NCBI GenBank assembly: GCA_965203365.1
Contig: OZ241878.1
Coordinates: 186,001 to 250,000, forward strand
Source of the DNA: VYFG01 sp965203365
GTDB taxonomy: Bacteria; Pseudomonadota; Gammaproteobacteria; Arenicellales; Poriferihabitantaceae
DNA length: 64,000 nucleotides
Reading direction: 5' to 3'
The position numbers and the translations under genes were made by a program. Every line of letters begins with the position of its first letter. Position 1 is the first letter of the stretch. Below are positions 26,381 to 35,664 of the stretch, piece by piece. Under the pieces are notes generated by a model. The model was given only the letters and a program-made list of their open reading frames with translations, searched no databases and was not told the DNA's origin.

Positions 26381-27601
26381 ATGTTTCAGCGGTTTTTAGA
26401 GCACCGGGCCGAGGAGTCTCTCTCGGATACACCCGTGGTGCTTATTGTCGGCCCGCGCCGGGCGGGCAAGACCACGCTCGTCAGGAGCATGGCGAAAGCC
26501 GAGCACACCTATATTACGCTTGATGACCAGACAATGCTTGGGGCGGCTCGGTCAGATCCGGCCGGATTCATCCGGGGTTTGGATCAGGCCATCATCGACG
26601 AGATTCAGCGCGTACCCGACCTGCTCTTGGCGATCAAGAAGACAGTCGATGAAGATGATCGCCCCGGCCGTTTTCTCCTCACAGGCTCGGCCAATGTGCT
26701 GACCTTGCCACGGGTCGCTGACAGTCTCGCCGGTCGGATGGAAACACTCCAGATGCTGCCGCTTGCGCAGGCTGAGGTCAAGGGGCGGACGCCGAGCTTC
26801 CTGGAGCGCCTGTTCGAGAGACAACTGCAAAATCAACCCCAGGCGGTTGTCGGTGACGGTCTTGTCCAGACCGTTCTTCTGGGGGGATTTCCTGAAGCAA
26901 TTGCCCGTAATAGCGAGCGGCGACGGCAGGATTGGGCACGGTCCTACCTCACCTCGATTCTCACACGCGATCTCAGGGACATCGCTGAGGTCGAGAAGCT
27001 GGTTGAACTTCCGACATTTGTACGGCGGCTGGCCGAGCATTCCGGTCAACTGGTGAACTATTCTCGATTCGGGGCGCACATTAATGTCAGTCATAAGACG
27101 GGGCAGCGTTATGTCGGGCTGCTTGAACAGATCTTTCTGATCACAACATTGCAGCCCTGGTTTGCCAATGTGATGAAACGTACCGCCAAGACGCCAAAGT
27201 TGCATTTCCTTGATTCTGGTCTGTTGGCGACTGCACGTGGTCTGACGTTCGACAGAATAAAGGCGTCCCGAGTGAAATTTGGATCACTGCTCGAGAGTTT
27301 CGTATTTTCGGAAGTGCTCAAGCTGATGACTGCCTCGAATTTGCGATTGACGCCGTATCATTTCCGTGACCGAGATATGCGCGAAGTCGACATCGTACTG
27401 GAGCGCGACGACGGGATGATCGCGGGCATTGAGGTCAAGGCCAGCGCCACGGTTAAGTCGAGTGACTTTACTGGACTGCGGGCGCTGGCAGAGCCGTACG
27501 GCGATCAGTTCGCCTTCGGTGTGGTTCTCTATGACAATACGGATGTCGTGTCGTTTGGTGACCGGCTGGCAGCGGTACCATTGTCCTGTCTGTGGAATTG
27601 A
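26381..27601 (+). CDS. ATP-binding protein with AAA_14 and DUF4143 domains
   Basis: A 406-residue P-loop protein. Walker A is GPRRAGKTT at 24-32, with a Walker B-like QAIIDEIQRVPDLL near 70-83. GSANVLTLPRVADSLAGR corresponds to the sensor region, and the DUF4143 part carries KLHFLDSGLLATARGL. The C-terminal stretch EVDIVLERDDGMIAGIEVKAS resembles a PD-(D/E)XK nuclease core. These proteins are abundant in bacteria and archaea, often as multicopy genes of unknown role. The start at 26381 is preceded by GGAG at 26372-26375, five bases away; an in-frame ATG at 26360 lacks such a site. Confidence 0.88.
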   Translation: MFQRFLEHRAEESLSDTPVVLIVGPRRAGKTTLVRSMAKAEHTYITLDDQTMLGAARSDPAGFIRGLDQAIIDEIQRVPDLLLAIKKTVDEDDRPGRFLLTGSANVLTLPRVADSLAGRMETLQMLPLAQAEVKGRTPSFLERLFERQLQNQPQAVVGDGLVQTVLLGGFPEAIARNSERRRQDWARSYLTSILTRDLRDIAEVEKLVELPTFVRRLAEHSGQLVNYSRFGAHINVSHKTGQRYVGLLEQIFLITTLQPWFANVMKRTAKTPKLHFLDSGLLATARGLTFDRIKASRVKFGSLLESFVFSEVLKLMTASNLRLTPYHFRDRDMREVDIVLERDDGMIAGIEVKASATVKSSDFTGLRALAEPYGDQFAFGVVLYDNTDVVSFGDRLAAVPLSCLWN

Positions 27602-27928
27602 GCGGATGTGCAGGGGCTATGGGGCGGGATCACGGCATGGTGCGATGCCGGTATTGGGCAGACTATGAGGGGCTGTCTGATCGGTGTTACGATATCAGTC
27701 TCAATAGATCAAGCGCAAGCGCTAGTGGATTAAGTCGAGAAAAAGGGTGGTCGCGACGAGATCTCACAATGATTGGGTCGACACTCACACTATAAGGTCG
27801 ACAAGAACGCATTGCCGTCGACATCAGTCAACTCGGGCATTGATGTAGTGCCTGACAGACAACCTCATCACTTGATCCAATCACATACTATTGGGTGATG
27901 CATCCATTCCAACGTCATCATGTGACAT
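27602..27928. other. 0.33-kb gap between the AAA/DUF4143 gene and an ATPase remnant
   Basis: No gene or structured element is recognisable. Confidence 0.4.
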
Positions 27929-28303
27929 ATTGCTCGAACGCCTCAAAGAGCGTTCCAAGCGTCTCATGCTCATGTCATTACCGAACCTCGGCAGACCGGG
28001 AAAACCACACTCGTCAGGCAGGCTTTGCATCGGACTGGCCTGCCAGGGCGGTACCTCCCGATAAGTGAACCGAAGCCGCAGTCTGATCCCCTAAACCAAG
28101 GGATTCCAACAGACAATCTCGAATATGAAGACCAACGGATTGCGATCAGAGTCAAAAGCAGGCCTAGGAAGGGGGCGACCCAAGGACTGGATCAATGCCA
28201 ACAGAAGCACCGCCTCGTAAAGAGCGTGGTCGTGGGAGAACAAGGTCTTGCGGTGGGGGATTTTCTTCGTCGGCCGGCGATCGAATGGTTTAGTGGAGCC
28301 TGA
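27929..28303 (+). pseudogene. Decayed AAA-type ATPase with internal deletion
   Basis: Two frames combine into a degenerate member of the family. LLERLKERSKRLML (from about 27930) reads in one frame. The next frame, from 27971, gives TEPRQTGKTTLVRQALHRTG, a P-loop of the GPRQTGKTTL type, and RYLPISEPKPQSDP. About 70 codons later the same frame reads VVVGEQGLAVGDFLRRPAIEW, which resembles the C-terminal end of these proteins. The P-loop's first Gly is changed to Glu and some 250 residues between the ends are missing. It is not simply a copy of the neighbouring gene at 26381. Confidence 0.6.
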
Positions 28304-28712
28304 TACAGGCCGTTAACCGAACTTGCACGGAAGTGCGATACAACGGAACATGTAGAGAATCCCATCCGTTCTTGGCCGATTCGGATACGCTGGCACATCT
28401 GCTGATTGGTCATCCCGAAATAGGAAGGACGACGGTATCAAGAGGAGGGAAGGCGACAGGATGTCTGTTTTGATTGCACTGAACATCCTGGCACTACCAA
28501 TCCACCCGCATCCAGAATGGCGCAATAAGACGGTGTGAACCGTATGGGGCGGATTGTCGACTCGCCAGACCTCTTGTCTGGACGATCAGATGTCAGGGCA
28601 GATCCAGTCCTTGAGCGATCCGGACTGGGGCTTGCTGCTGATAGTACTCGCTAGGGTGCATCCCAAACGTGGTTAAATACGCTTTCTTTACTCCCATTCA
28701 TATCCAGGATTC
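28304..28712. other. 0.41-kb gap with a possible DUF4143 remnant
   Basis: At about 28369-28425 the + strand reads FLADSDTLAHLLIGHPEIG, which resembles the conserved RDSGLLHALLG...HP.VG stretch of DUF4143 ATPases. No continuation is readable. The rest of the gap shows nothing; the promoter of the oxygenase gene at 28713 should be near its end. Confidence 0.35.
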
Positions 28713-29396
28713 ATGTCCCGCAATCCTCATATTACCGAGCTATGGCCCGTCTCCATCCTGACGCGCAAATTTGGCAAGTATCAGAAAATCAATCCCGAAT
28801 TGATACGCTATTTCGAATCCTACCGGACTGCCCACCCGGGCAGTGGTGGACCGGTCTATGCGAGTCCGGACAACTTTTCGGCCAACACGAACAACGAAGC
28901 CCTCCAGTCCCTACAAACATTCATTATGGACAGCGTCTTTGAAATCGCCTCCGCAGTGAATGGACCCTACTGGACCCAGAAACAGTCCCTGGATGTCCTG
29001 ATTACGGGCCTGTGGTTCCAGATCAGCAACCACTATGGTTTTCATGAAACTCATGTGCATGGCAACTGCTCGTGGTCCGGAGTGTATTATGTGCAATCCG
29101 GGGACAGCAGCAAGGGCCCCAAGGACCTCGGTGCGAACGGTCAGCCCAATGGAATTACTCGGTTTTATGGCCCCAACATGGAATATCATGCCGGCGGACA
29201 CGGAGATCTTGGCAACTATTACCTGCAGCAATATGCTTGGGACTCATTTCCCGAAGATGGAAAACTGGTCGTCTTCCCGTCACATATCAAGCATATGGTG
29301 TTTCCCTACCAGGGCACGACCGACCGGATCATTGTCTCTTTTCACGCCCAGATCAATCAGGAGGGCGGACTGCGCTATGGCTACTCTGCCTACTGA
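28713..29396 (+). CDS. Putative 2OG-Fe(II) oxygenase (TIGR02466 family)
   Basis: A 227-residue protein with the layout of the putative 2-oxoglutarate-dependent oxygenases of the TIGR02466 type. The metal-binding region FHETHVHGNCSWSGVYYV (110-127) offers H111, H114 and H116. The distal His and the 2OG-binding Arg are probably H191/H194 and R205 in FPSHIKHMVFPYQGTTDR. Substrate is unknown; related proteins are common in marine bacteria and phages. It stands alone on the + strand between decayed sequence and the convergent TauE-type gene. Confidence 0.8.
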   Translation: MSRNPHITELWPVSILTRKFGKYQKINPELIRYFESYRTAHPGSGGPVYASPDNFSANTNNEALQSLQTFIMDSVFEIASAVNGPYWTQKQSLDVLITGLWFQISNHYGFHETHVHGNCSWSGVYYVQSGDSSKGPKDLGANGQPNGITRFYGPNMEYHAGGHGDLGNYYLQQYAWDSFPEDGKLVVFPSHIKHMVFPYQGTTDRIIVSFHAQINQEGGLRYGYSAY

Positions 29397-29648
29397 TCCG
29401 ATGCAAGCGGTGAATGCCGTTCCATCGATCGGTAGTACCCGCCGGAACATCGTCATCATCATGCCTCCTTGTATCCAGTGCTCTCCAGCTACGCTTAGTG
29501 TTTGAGAGAAGTCCGTCCTAACTGCCACAGATGGGGCACAGGAGTCATCCGAGAGTTTGTTTCAGGAAAGGGCTTTTTCTTGATAGCCCGAATGGAAAGT
29601 CTTTGATGAAGATGGACTGCGAAACGGCTGGCAGTGAAATTATCTGGA

Positions 29649-30410
29649 TTATCTGCCAAACCCCCAGCTGACAAGGATCAGGATATAGATGCCGAGCAGC
29701 AGAATGGAGCTGAAGAAAATTTTGCGGAAACAGGCTTCGGATAGCCGACTCCGGAGTGTCTGGCCAAGCCACATACCACAAAATGCTGGCAGCAAGGCCG
29801 CACTGGATGCAAGACTCATCTCCCGGTTGAGAAGACCTTGCCCCTGCAGGCAAAAAGCCAATGTGATGGTCGAGATCGTGAACAGGATGCCCATCGCCTG
29901 TACCAAGGCATCTCGCCCAAGCCCTATGGCCTGAAGATACAGAACACCGGGTACGACAAATGAACCGGTCATGCCGGTTAGTAGGCCGTTTACGGCCCCC
30001 AAAGCCGGCCCGGCCCAGGACTGCCGATGGGATGGAATCGAAACGCTCAGTCCAGCCAGTCCCTGCAACGCATAGAGTGCCAGAAGAAGCCCCAGCAAGC
30101 CGGATAGGATCGTCAAATCGGAGTCGATGAGGATACGAGTGCCCATCCCGATGGTGAGAGTCGCCGCGATGAGAAAAGGCCACAGACGACGGACCAGTCC
30201 CCACCCGTTGCCACCGATTGTCGCTTGCAGGAGATTTGTGGCAAAAGACGGCACCACCATGAGGGCCATCGCGGTGGTCAGATCAAAAGTCGCTGTCAAG
30301 AGTCCAAGGCTGACAGTAGGCAACCCCAAGCCAACCACCCCCTTCACGGCTCCCGAGATCAGGAAAACCATGGCAATGAGTGCGATAGACTCAAGATCTG
30401 TCATGATCAT
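29649..30410 (-). CDS. Sulfite exporter TauE/SafE family permease
   Basis: Inner-membrane permease of 253 residues with about eight hydrophobic segments in two repeats. It carries the family's glycine-rich SGAVKGVVGLGLPTVSLGLL near the N-terminus and GAVNGLLTGMTGSFVVPGVLYLQAIGL in the second half. Members export sulfite, sulfoacetate or other small organic anions, and the specificity cannot be read here. The start at 30410 (MIMTDLES) is chosen over a long upstream extension without membrane character; ATG at 30404 is an equal alternative. Confidence 0.88.
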   Translation of the reverse strand: MIMTDLESIALIAMVFLISGAVKGVVGLGLPTVSLGLLTATFDLTTAMALMVVPSFATNLLQATIGGNGWGLVRRLWPFLIAATLTIGMGTRILIDSDLTILSGLLGLLLALYALQGLAGLSVSIPSHRQSWAGPALGAVNGLLTGMTGSFVVPGVLYLQAIGLGRDALVQAMGILFTISTITLAFCLQGQGLLNREMSLASSAALLPAFCGMWLGQTLRSRLSEACFRKIFFSSILLLGIYILILVSWGFGR

Positions 30411-30870
30411 ATGCCTACGAAAATGATATCCGGCAGCGTGGATCGTATTTGTCTCATCTCCGACGGCATGAATGGCCAGCAGTATCCCTGTTATGTCCGG
30501 TTCCATGCCGACAGGGAGCCATACCACGGAGATGGGAACAACCGCTCCTGAGGGGCTTTGTTGGAAAAGAGATCGCCGTTTTGCACCATAAATATCGGAT
30601 ACACGAAGCATCCCAACCCTTGGAGATGGACAAGGCAGCATTCCCCGCATGGGGCAGAAATGACAGGTGATGAGGTTGGCTGTGCATGGTTCAGGAGAGC
30701 CAATGAGCGGCGAGGGTCATTAGCCAAAATGATGGCTATGTGGGGCGGAAGTTAGCATGAGTCTCATGGCGTTGGGACTATTGGTGAGAGACAGGAGTGA
30801 TAAAATCCCCGATGTTTGGCAATTCTTACACACCCTCCGGTCAACTGCCGTTTCTCGTTCACCCGCATTC
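30411..30870. other. Divergent gap between TauE-type and Nudix genes
   Basis: About 460 bases that hold the promoters of two divergent genes. Open frames run through it as upstream extensions of both, but they lack domain content and overlap each other. Confidence 0.4.
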
Positions 30871-31389
30871 ATGATAAACACCAGCCATTCAGGGCGAGTA
30901 CCGGAGCAGGTGACGGTCATTGATCTGGCCGACCATGTGGTCGGGGCGCTGCCTCGGAGTGTGGTCAAGGCCCGGGGATACCCTTACCGAGTCACCTATA
31001 TCCTGGTCTTTAATCGGGCTGGGGAAATCCTGGTCCAGAAGCGTTCGGATACCAAGGACTGGTGCCCGGGATTATATGATCTGGCGGCGGGAGGCATTGT
31101 GCAGGAAGGGGAGAGTTATGATCAATCCGCTGGCCGGGAGCTGGAAGAGGAGCTGGGTGTCCGCCCGGAACTGACTTATCATTTTGAACTGTATTATGAG
31201 GATTTAACGGCCTTGGTCAGAAATCGGAACTGGGGGCGGGTCTATTCCTGTGTCCATGAGGGGCCCTTTGACCTGCAGCCGGAGGAGGTGGTCGGTGTGG
31301 AATTCATGCCGGTCGAGCAGGCCTTGGCACTGGAGATCGACGGCGTGACACCAGACACACGGCAAGTGCTGATGGCGTACCAGATGTAA
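30871..31389 (+). CDS. Nudix hydrolase, YfcD-like
   Basis: Hydrolyses a nucleoside diphosphate linked to another moiety; the substrate is not predictable. From the ATG at 30871 the protein has 172 residues. The Nudix box GX5EX7REUXEEXGU is complete: G75, E81, R89-E90, E93-E94 and G96 in GGIVQEGESYDQSAGRELEE and the following LGV. The flanking LVQKRSDTKDWCPGLYDL and the preceding VTYILVFN match the E. coli YfcD subgroup. The frame is open 38 codons upstream (30757), but the family usually starts near the site chosen; no Shine-Dalgarno supports either start clearly. Confidence 0.87.
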   Translation: MINTSHSGRVPEQVTVIDLADHVVGALPRSVVKARGYPYRVTYILVFNRAGEILVQKRSDTKDWCPGLYDLAAGGIVQEGESYDQSAGRELEEELGVRPELTYHFELYYEDLTALVRNRNWGRVYSCVHEGPFDLQPEEVVGVEFMPVEQALALEIDGVTPDTRQVLMAYQM

Positions 31390-31524
31390 ATGCCTATAGC
31401 CCTATCGCATGGGAAGTTCCGAACAAGCGACTTCCGGAGACCATGGGGCGGTTTGGTGTGAGCACTCTGGGGGGTGTCTGATCGGTTGAATTCGGGACGG
31501 CGCATTGCCCCGCCGTGACGAGCT

Positions 31525-33366
31525 TCAGTGCTGGCTGACATCCCGCACCGCCCCATTCGCGGCGCTGGTGGTCAGCAGTCCGTAGGCTTTCAGGGCCTGG
31601 CTGACGGTCCGGTCCCGATTGGGCTTCCACGCCTCACTCCCCTTGGATGCCATGGCGGCCCGACGTGATGCCAGGGTGGTTTCGTCCACGGCGAGGTGGA
31701 TCCGGCGATTGGGAATATCGATTTCGATCGGATCGAATTCCTCCACGAGACCAATCAGTCCGCCTTCCGCCGCTTCCGGGGAAATATGACCAATGGACAG
31801 ACCGGAGGTTCCCCCGGAAAAGCGCCCATCGGTGATCAGCGCACACACCGTGCCCAAGTTCTTGGACTTGAGATAGGAAGTGGGATAGAGCATTTCCTGC
31901 ATCCCCGGTCCTCCCTTGGGCCCTTCGTAGCGCACGACCACCACGTCACCGGGTTCGACGTGGTTTCCCAGGATGCCGTCCACGGCGGCTTCCTGACTTT
32001 CAAAAACCCGGGCTCTGCCGGTGAATGTCAAGATACTCTCATCGACGCCAGCGGTCTTGACGATACAGCCCTCTTCGGCCAGGTTGCCAAAGAGCACGGC
32101 AAGTCCGCCGTCCTGACTGTAGGCGTGCGCCTGATTGCGAATGCAGCCGGTTTCGCGATCCAGATCCACCGAGTGGTAGTGCTGATTTTGACTGAAAGCC
32201 ACCTGGGTGGGGATCCCCCCCGGCGCGGCCTGATAGAACTCCCGACAGTCGGGCTTCGGGGTGGTGAGCAAATCCCATTGTTCGATGGCCTCGCCCATGC
32301 TGGGGGCATGGACGGTGCTGACCTTGCGCTCGATCAGCCCGGCGCGGTCCAGTTCTCCCAGGATGCCGATCACCCCGCCGGCGCGATGGACATCCTCGAC
32401 ATGATACTCCGAGGTCGCTGGGGCGACCTTGCACAAATTGGGAACCTTGCGCGACAGTCGGTCAATGTCTGCCATATGGAAGGGAATTTCACCCTCGCGA
32501 GCCGCGGCCAACAGGTGAAGCACCGTGTTGGTCGATCCTCCCATGGCGATGTCCAGGGCCATCGCGTTCTCAAAAGCCGAGAAGCTGGCAATGTTACGTG
32601 GAAGTACGCTGTCGTCATCCTCTTCATAATAGCGCCGGGTCAGAGCCACGATCTGCCGGCCCGCCTGGAGGAAAAGTTCCTTGCGTTTGGCGTGGGTGGC
32701 CACCAGCGTCCCGTTGCCGGGTAGGGCCAGACCAAGCGCCTCGGTCAGACAGTTCATGGAGTTGGCGGTGAACATGCCCGAACAGGACCCACAGGTCGGG
32801 CAGGCGGAGCGTTCCATGGCTTGCGTTTCTTCATCAGACACACTGTCGTCCGCCGCCACGATCATGGCATCAATCAGATCGACGGATCGCTCATGGTCAC
32901 GCCAAGTCACCTTGCCGGCTTCCATGGGGCCTCCCGAGATGAAGATCGTGGGGATGTTCAACCGCATGGTGGCCATCAACATGCCCGGCGTGATCTTGTC
33001 GCAATTGGAAATACACACCATCGCATCGGCGCAGTGCGCATTGACCATATATTCGACGGAGTCGGCGATGATTTCACGCGAAGGCAGGGAATAGAGCATG
33101 CCGCCATGTCCCATGGCGATGCCGTCATCCACGGCAATAGTGTTGAATTCCTTGGCGACGCCACCGGCCGCCTCGATTTCTCGGGCGACGAGTTGTCCCA
33201 GATCCTTGAGATGCACATGGCCGGGGACAAACTGGGTGAAGGAGTTTGACACCGCAATGATGGGCTTTTCAAAATCTTCCTCGGTCATGCCGGTCGCCCG
33301 CCAAAGGGCTCGTGCGCCGGCCATGGTTCGGCCTCGAGTGGTGGTCCAGGAACGGTAATCTGGCAT
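31525..33366 (-). CDS. ilvD: Dihydroxy-acid dehydratase
   Basis: Third enzyme of valine and isoleucine synthesis: dehydrates 2,3-dihydroxy-acids to 2-keto acids, using an Fe-S cluster. The 613-residue product has the cluster/active-site signatures NCDKITPG (C122, D123, K124) and CPTCGSCSG (C189, C192, C195). It also has the carboxylated-Lys environment and the C-terminal TDGRFSGGTSGLSIGHISPE substrate loop with its catalytic Ser. The start at 33366 (MPDYRSWTTTRG) matches the family; 13 further open codons lie upstream. No other ilv genes are near. Confidence 0.96.
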   Translation of the reverse strand: MPDYRSWTTTRGRTMAGARALWRATGMTEEDFEKPIIAVSNSFTQFVPGHVHLKDLGQLVAREIEAAGGVAKEFNTIAVDDGIAMGHGGMLYSLPSREIIADSVEYMVNAHCADAMVCISNCDKITPGMLMATMRLNIPTIFISGGPMEAGKVTWRDHERSVDLIDAMIVAADDSVSDEETQAMERSACPTCGSCSGMFTANSMNCLTEALGLALPGNGTLVATHAKRKELFLQAGRQIVALTRRYYEEDDDSVLPRNIASFSAFENAMALDIAMGGSTNTVLHLLAAAREGEIPFHMADIDRLSRKVPNLCKVAPATSEYHVEDVHRAGGVIGILGELDRAGLIERKVSTVHAPSMGEAIEQWDLLTTPKPDCREFYQAAPGGIPTQVAFSQNQHYHSVDLDRETGCIRNQAHAYSQDGGLAVLFGNLAEEGCIVKTAGVDESILTFTGRARVFESQEAAVDGILGNHVEPGDVVVVRYEGPKGGPGMQEMLYPTSYLKSKNLGTVCALITDGRFSGGTSGLSIGHISPEAAEGGLIGLVEEFDPIEIDIPNRRIHLAVDETTLASRRAAMASKGSEAWKPNRDRTVSQALKAYGLLTTSAANGAVRDVSQH

Positions 33367-33914
33367 TTTCGGATTCAGTTTAAGGGGGTGTCCAAAGTAT
33401 AGCAAAGATGCCCCCGTTGCAGGTTCCGGTTATCCAATCATCGCAAGAAACCTTGTGCGCACCGCCACGCGATGCGTGCAAAGGGTTCAGGGACCACCAT
33501 GGGATGGATGCGTCGACTATGAGAGAAAGATGACGGCGGTCTGGTCGCCCATCGAAAAAAGGGGGGGGGGAGCCCGGTGCTCCGGGGGAGGTTGGAAAAA
33601 GCCCATTCGGAATTCATCGCGCAGATCCCGAGAGATCCCTGTGAAAGGCGGTCTATCGACCGGCGTTGCCCGCATCCTACAGCGACCTTCATGAATGCCA
33701 GCCATCACACTCACCCCTTGAAGAGCTGATCCTCTATTATCCGGCGGAATGCCCAACAAGGATGGATGGATGGCGATTCTTCGGTCAACCATCGGGACCG
33801 CCCAGTCGGTCAGGGCTTGGTTGCCCCCCGACCGTCGCAGGGCCATCGAACGAATCGGGACGAGGGGCGGTCCCCAGGGAATCAAGGGTGGCAGTGGGGA
33901 GACTGCTCATCTCT
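33367..33914. other. 0.55-kb gap with an A6G10 homopolymer tract
   Basis: No gene is recognisable. Six A followed by ten G sit at 33555-33570, the longest G run noticed in the window. The end of the gap abuts the stop of the second AAA/nuclease gene; only the last few bases (TCTTCAG) match the first copy. Confidence 0.4.
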
Positions 33915-35489
33915 TCAGACTCGCTCCGCCCGCAGGGCGGCCAGATTGCGCTGCTCTTGATCAAATACCAATCCCAGCCGATGGACCTCCTTCCCCGGTG
34001 TTCGGTACTTGTCCGCATAGCCTTTCTCCCGCATCTGCGCCATCGCGTCGTCCAGTTTCCTGTCGACTTCCACCTCGCCCTGCGCCACCTTGCATTCGAA
34101 CACGAACACCTGCGCCCGATGGATCAACACCAGATCCGACCGCCCCCGATGCGTGACCTCCTCTCCTCGGATGTCGAGTCCCTGCGTCAGCCAGGCGGCA
34201 TACAGCAACCCGACATAGAATCCCTCCCACCGGAACAACTCCCCTGGGTCCTGCCAGGTATGCGGAATTCCCGCGAAGAACGCCTGCAGGGCCTGCTCGA
34301 AGCCGTCAAAGTCCTGGGCCAGCAGCCGATCAGTCAGGGTCTGGCGGCGCCTCAAGGTCGTCGCCCAATCGCCCAGCACCGACTCCAGCAGTTCCCGGTT
34401 CAGGCTGCGACGCACTTCCTCATTGGGATAGTCCAGGGTGTAGACATACTCTTCGTTGGTGTGCTGCTCCCCGACCATGGTCAGGTAGCCGCACTGGAAC
34501 AGCAGGGCGTTCACGCTGAGGTTCTCCAGGTTGAAGCGGGACAGTTCCCCCCGGGACATGTCCAGCCGACTCAAGGTCTGGGGCAGGATGTCGCCTCGGG
34601 CCAGTCGGTGGTAGAGATAGCTCGGGGTGCCGGTCTCGTACCAGTAGGGCTGGAATTCCCGGTTCTGGAAGTACAGCAGGATGTCGAACGGGTTGTAGAC
34701 GGTCTCCTGGCCGCGCCACGAATAGCCGTTGTACCAGTGGCGAATCTTGTCCCGGTCTTCGGCGGACACGCCCTCGAGTTCCGGCGCGAACACGGTGTCG
34801 AGATCGGTCTCGGTATAGCCGCAGATGGTGGCATAGCGCGGCATCAGGCTGAGGTCGTTGAGGTTGTTCAGGTTCGAAAACAGGCTCACTTTCGAATACA
34901 TGCTGATGCCGGTGACAAACACGAAGCGCAGCCAGCGGGCACAATCCTTGAGCATCCCGTACAGCCCCCGCAGGGTATCGCGGTGGGCCAGGGCCAACTC
35001 GGGGGTTTCCAGGACATCCAGGATCGGCTTGTCGTATTCGTCCACCAGCACCACCACCTGCTGATCGGTGGTCAACTGCAGCCGATCGATCAGGCTCCGA
35101 AGGCGGGTCGGGCCGGTGTCGGATTCGGTATCGGGGTCCAGCTGATAGCGGCGTTCAATGCTGTGCAACTGGCGGAGAATGTCCTTGTCCAGTTCGTCCG
35201 GTCCACGGAATGTTCCCCCGAAGCTCAGCCGCACCACGGGATGGGTCGTCTGCCAGTCCCATCGGGGGTGGATGGACAGGCCCCGGAACAGGTCCTCGCT
35301 GCCGGCGAACAGCTCGTGCAGCGTATCGACCAGCAGGGTCTTGCCGAAACGACGCGGGCGCGACAGGAACCAGTATTCGCCCTCCTCGATCAACTGATGG
35401 AGGTGCGGAGTCTTGTCGACATAATAGAACCCCCGGCGGCGAATGTTGCGGAAGGCAGATATGCCGACCGGGAGCGGGTGCTGATTCAT
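33915..35489 (-). CDS. AAA-ATPase-like / PD-(D/E)XK nuclease domain protein, copy 2
   Basis: A 524-residue paralogue of the protein at 21496-23070, with the same Walker A (RPRRFGKT, 44-51), Walker B (VDEYD) and nuclease block. It differs in discrete patches. Residues 2-41 are largely different in sequence although equal in length. A middle stretch reads GEQHTNEEYVYTLDYP against EEQERYDEYFYTLDYP. The segment after the ExK reads AQGEVEVDRKLDDAM against APNAAAVDKTLDEAM. Scattered single substitutions occur elsewhere. The sequence is intact, so both copies are probably functional. Function unknown; the variable N-terminus may set specificity (inference). Confidence 0.88.
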   Translation of the reverse strand: MNQHPLPVGISAFRNIRRRGFYYVDKTPHLHQLIEEGEYWFLSRPRRFGKTLLVDTLHELFAGSEDLFRGLSIHPRWDWQTTHPVVRLSFGGTFRGPDELDKDILRQLHSIERRYQLDPDTESDTGPTRLRSLIDRLQLTTDQQVVVLVDEYDKPILDVLETPELALAHRDTLRGLYGMLKDCARWLRFVFVTGISMYSKVSLFSNLNNLNDLSLMPRYATICGYTETDLDTVFAPELEGVSAEDRDKIRHWYNGYSWRGQETVYNPFDILLYFQNREFQPYWYETGTPSYLYHRLARGDILPQTLSRLDMSRGELSRFNLENLSVNALLFQCGYLTMVGEQHTNEEYVYTLDYPNEEVRRSLNRELLESVLGDWATTLRRRQTLTDRLLAQDFDGFEQALQAFFAGIPHTWQDPGELFRWEGFYVGLLYAAWLTQGLDIRGEEVTHRGRSDLVLIHRAQVFVFECKVAQGEVEVDRKLDDAMAQMREKGYADKYRTPGKEVHRLGLVFDQEQRNLAALRAERV

Positions 35490-35664
35490 GGCCCTGGTCA
35501 GTCAGTCAATCGGAGCGGTCCATCATAACATGCTCCGGGCCATCCGTCCCGGGTCAGGTGGAGGATGTCAGACGCACTCTGCCCACAAGACCGTTGGGAT
35601 CAGTATGCCAGAGGCAACCGCTACCAGGGGAGAGTAGTGACTGCCAACCGGGCAGTCCCCCGGG

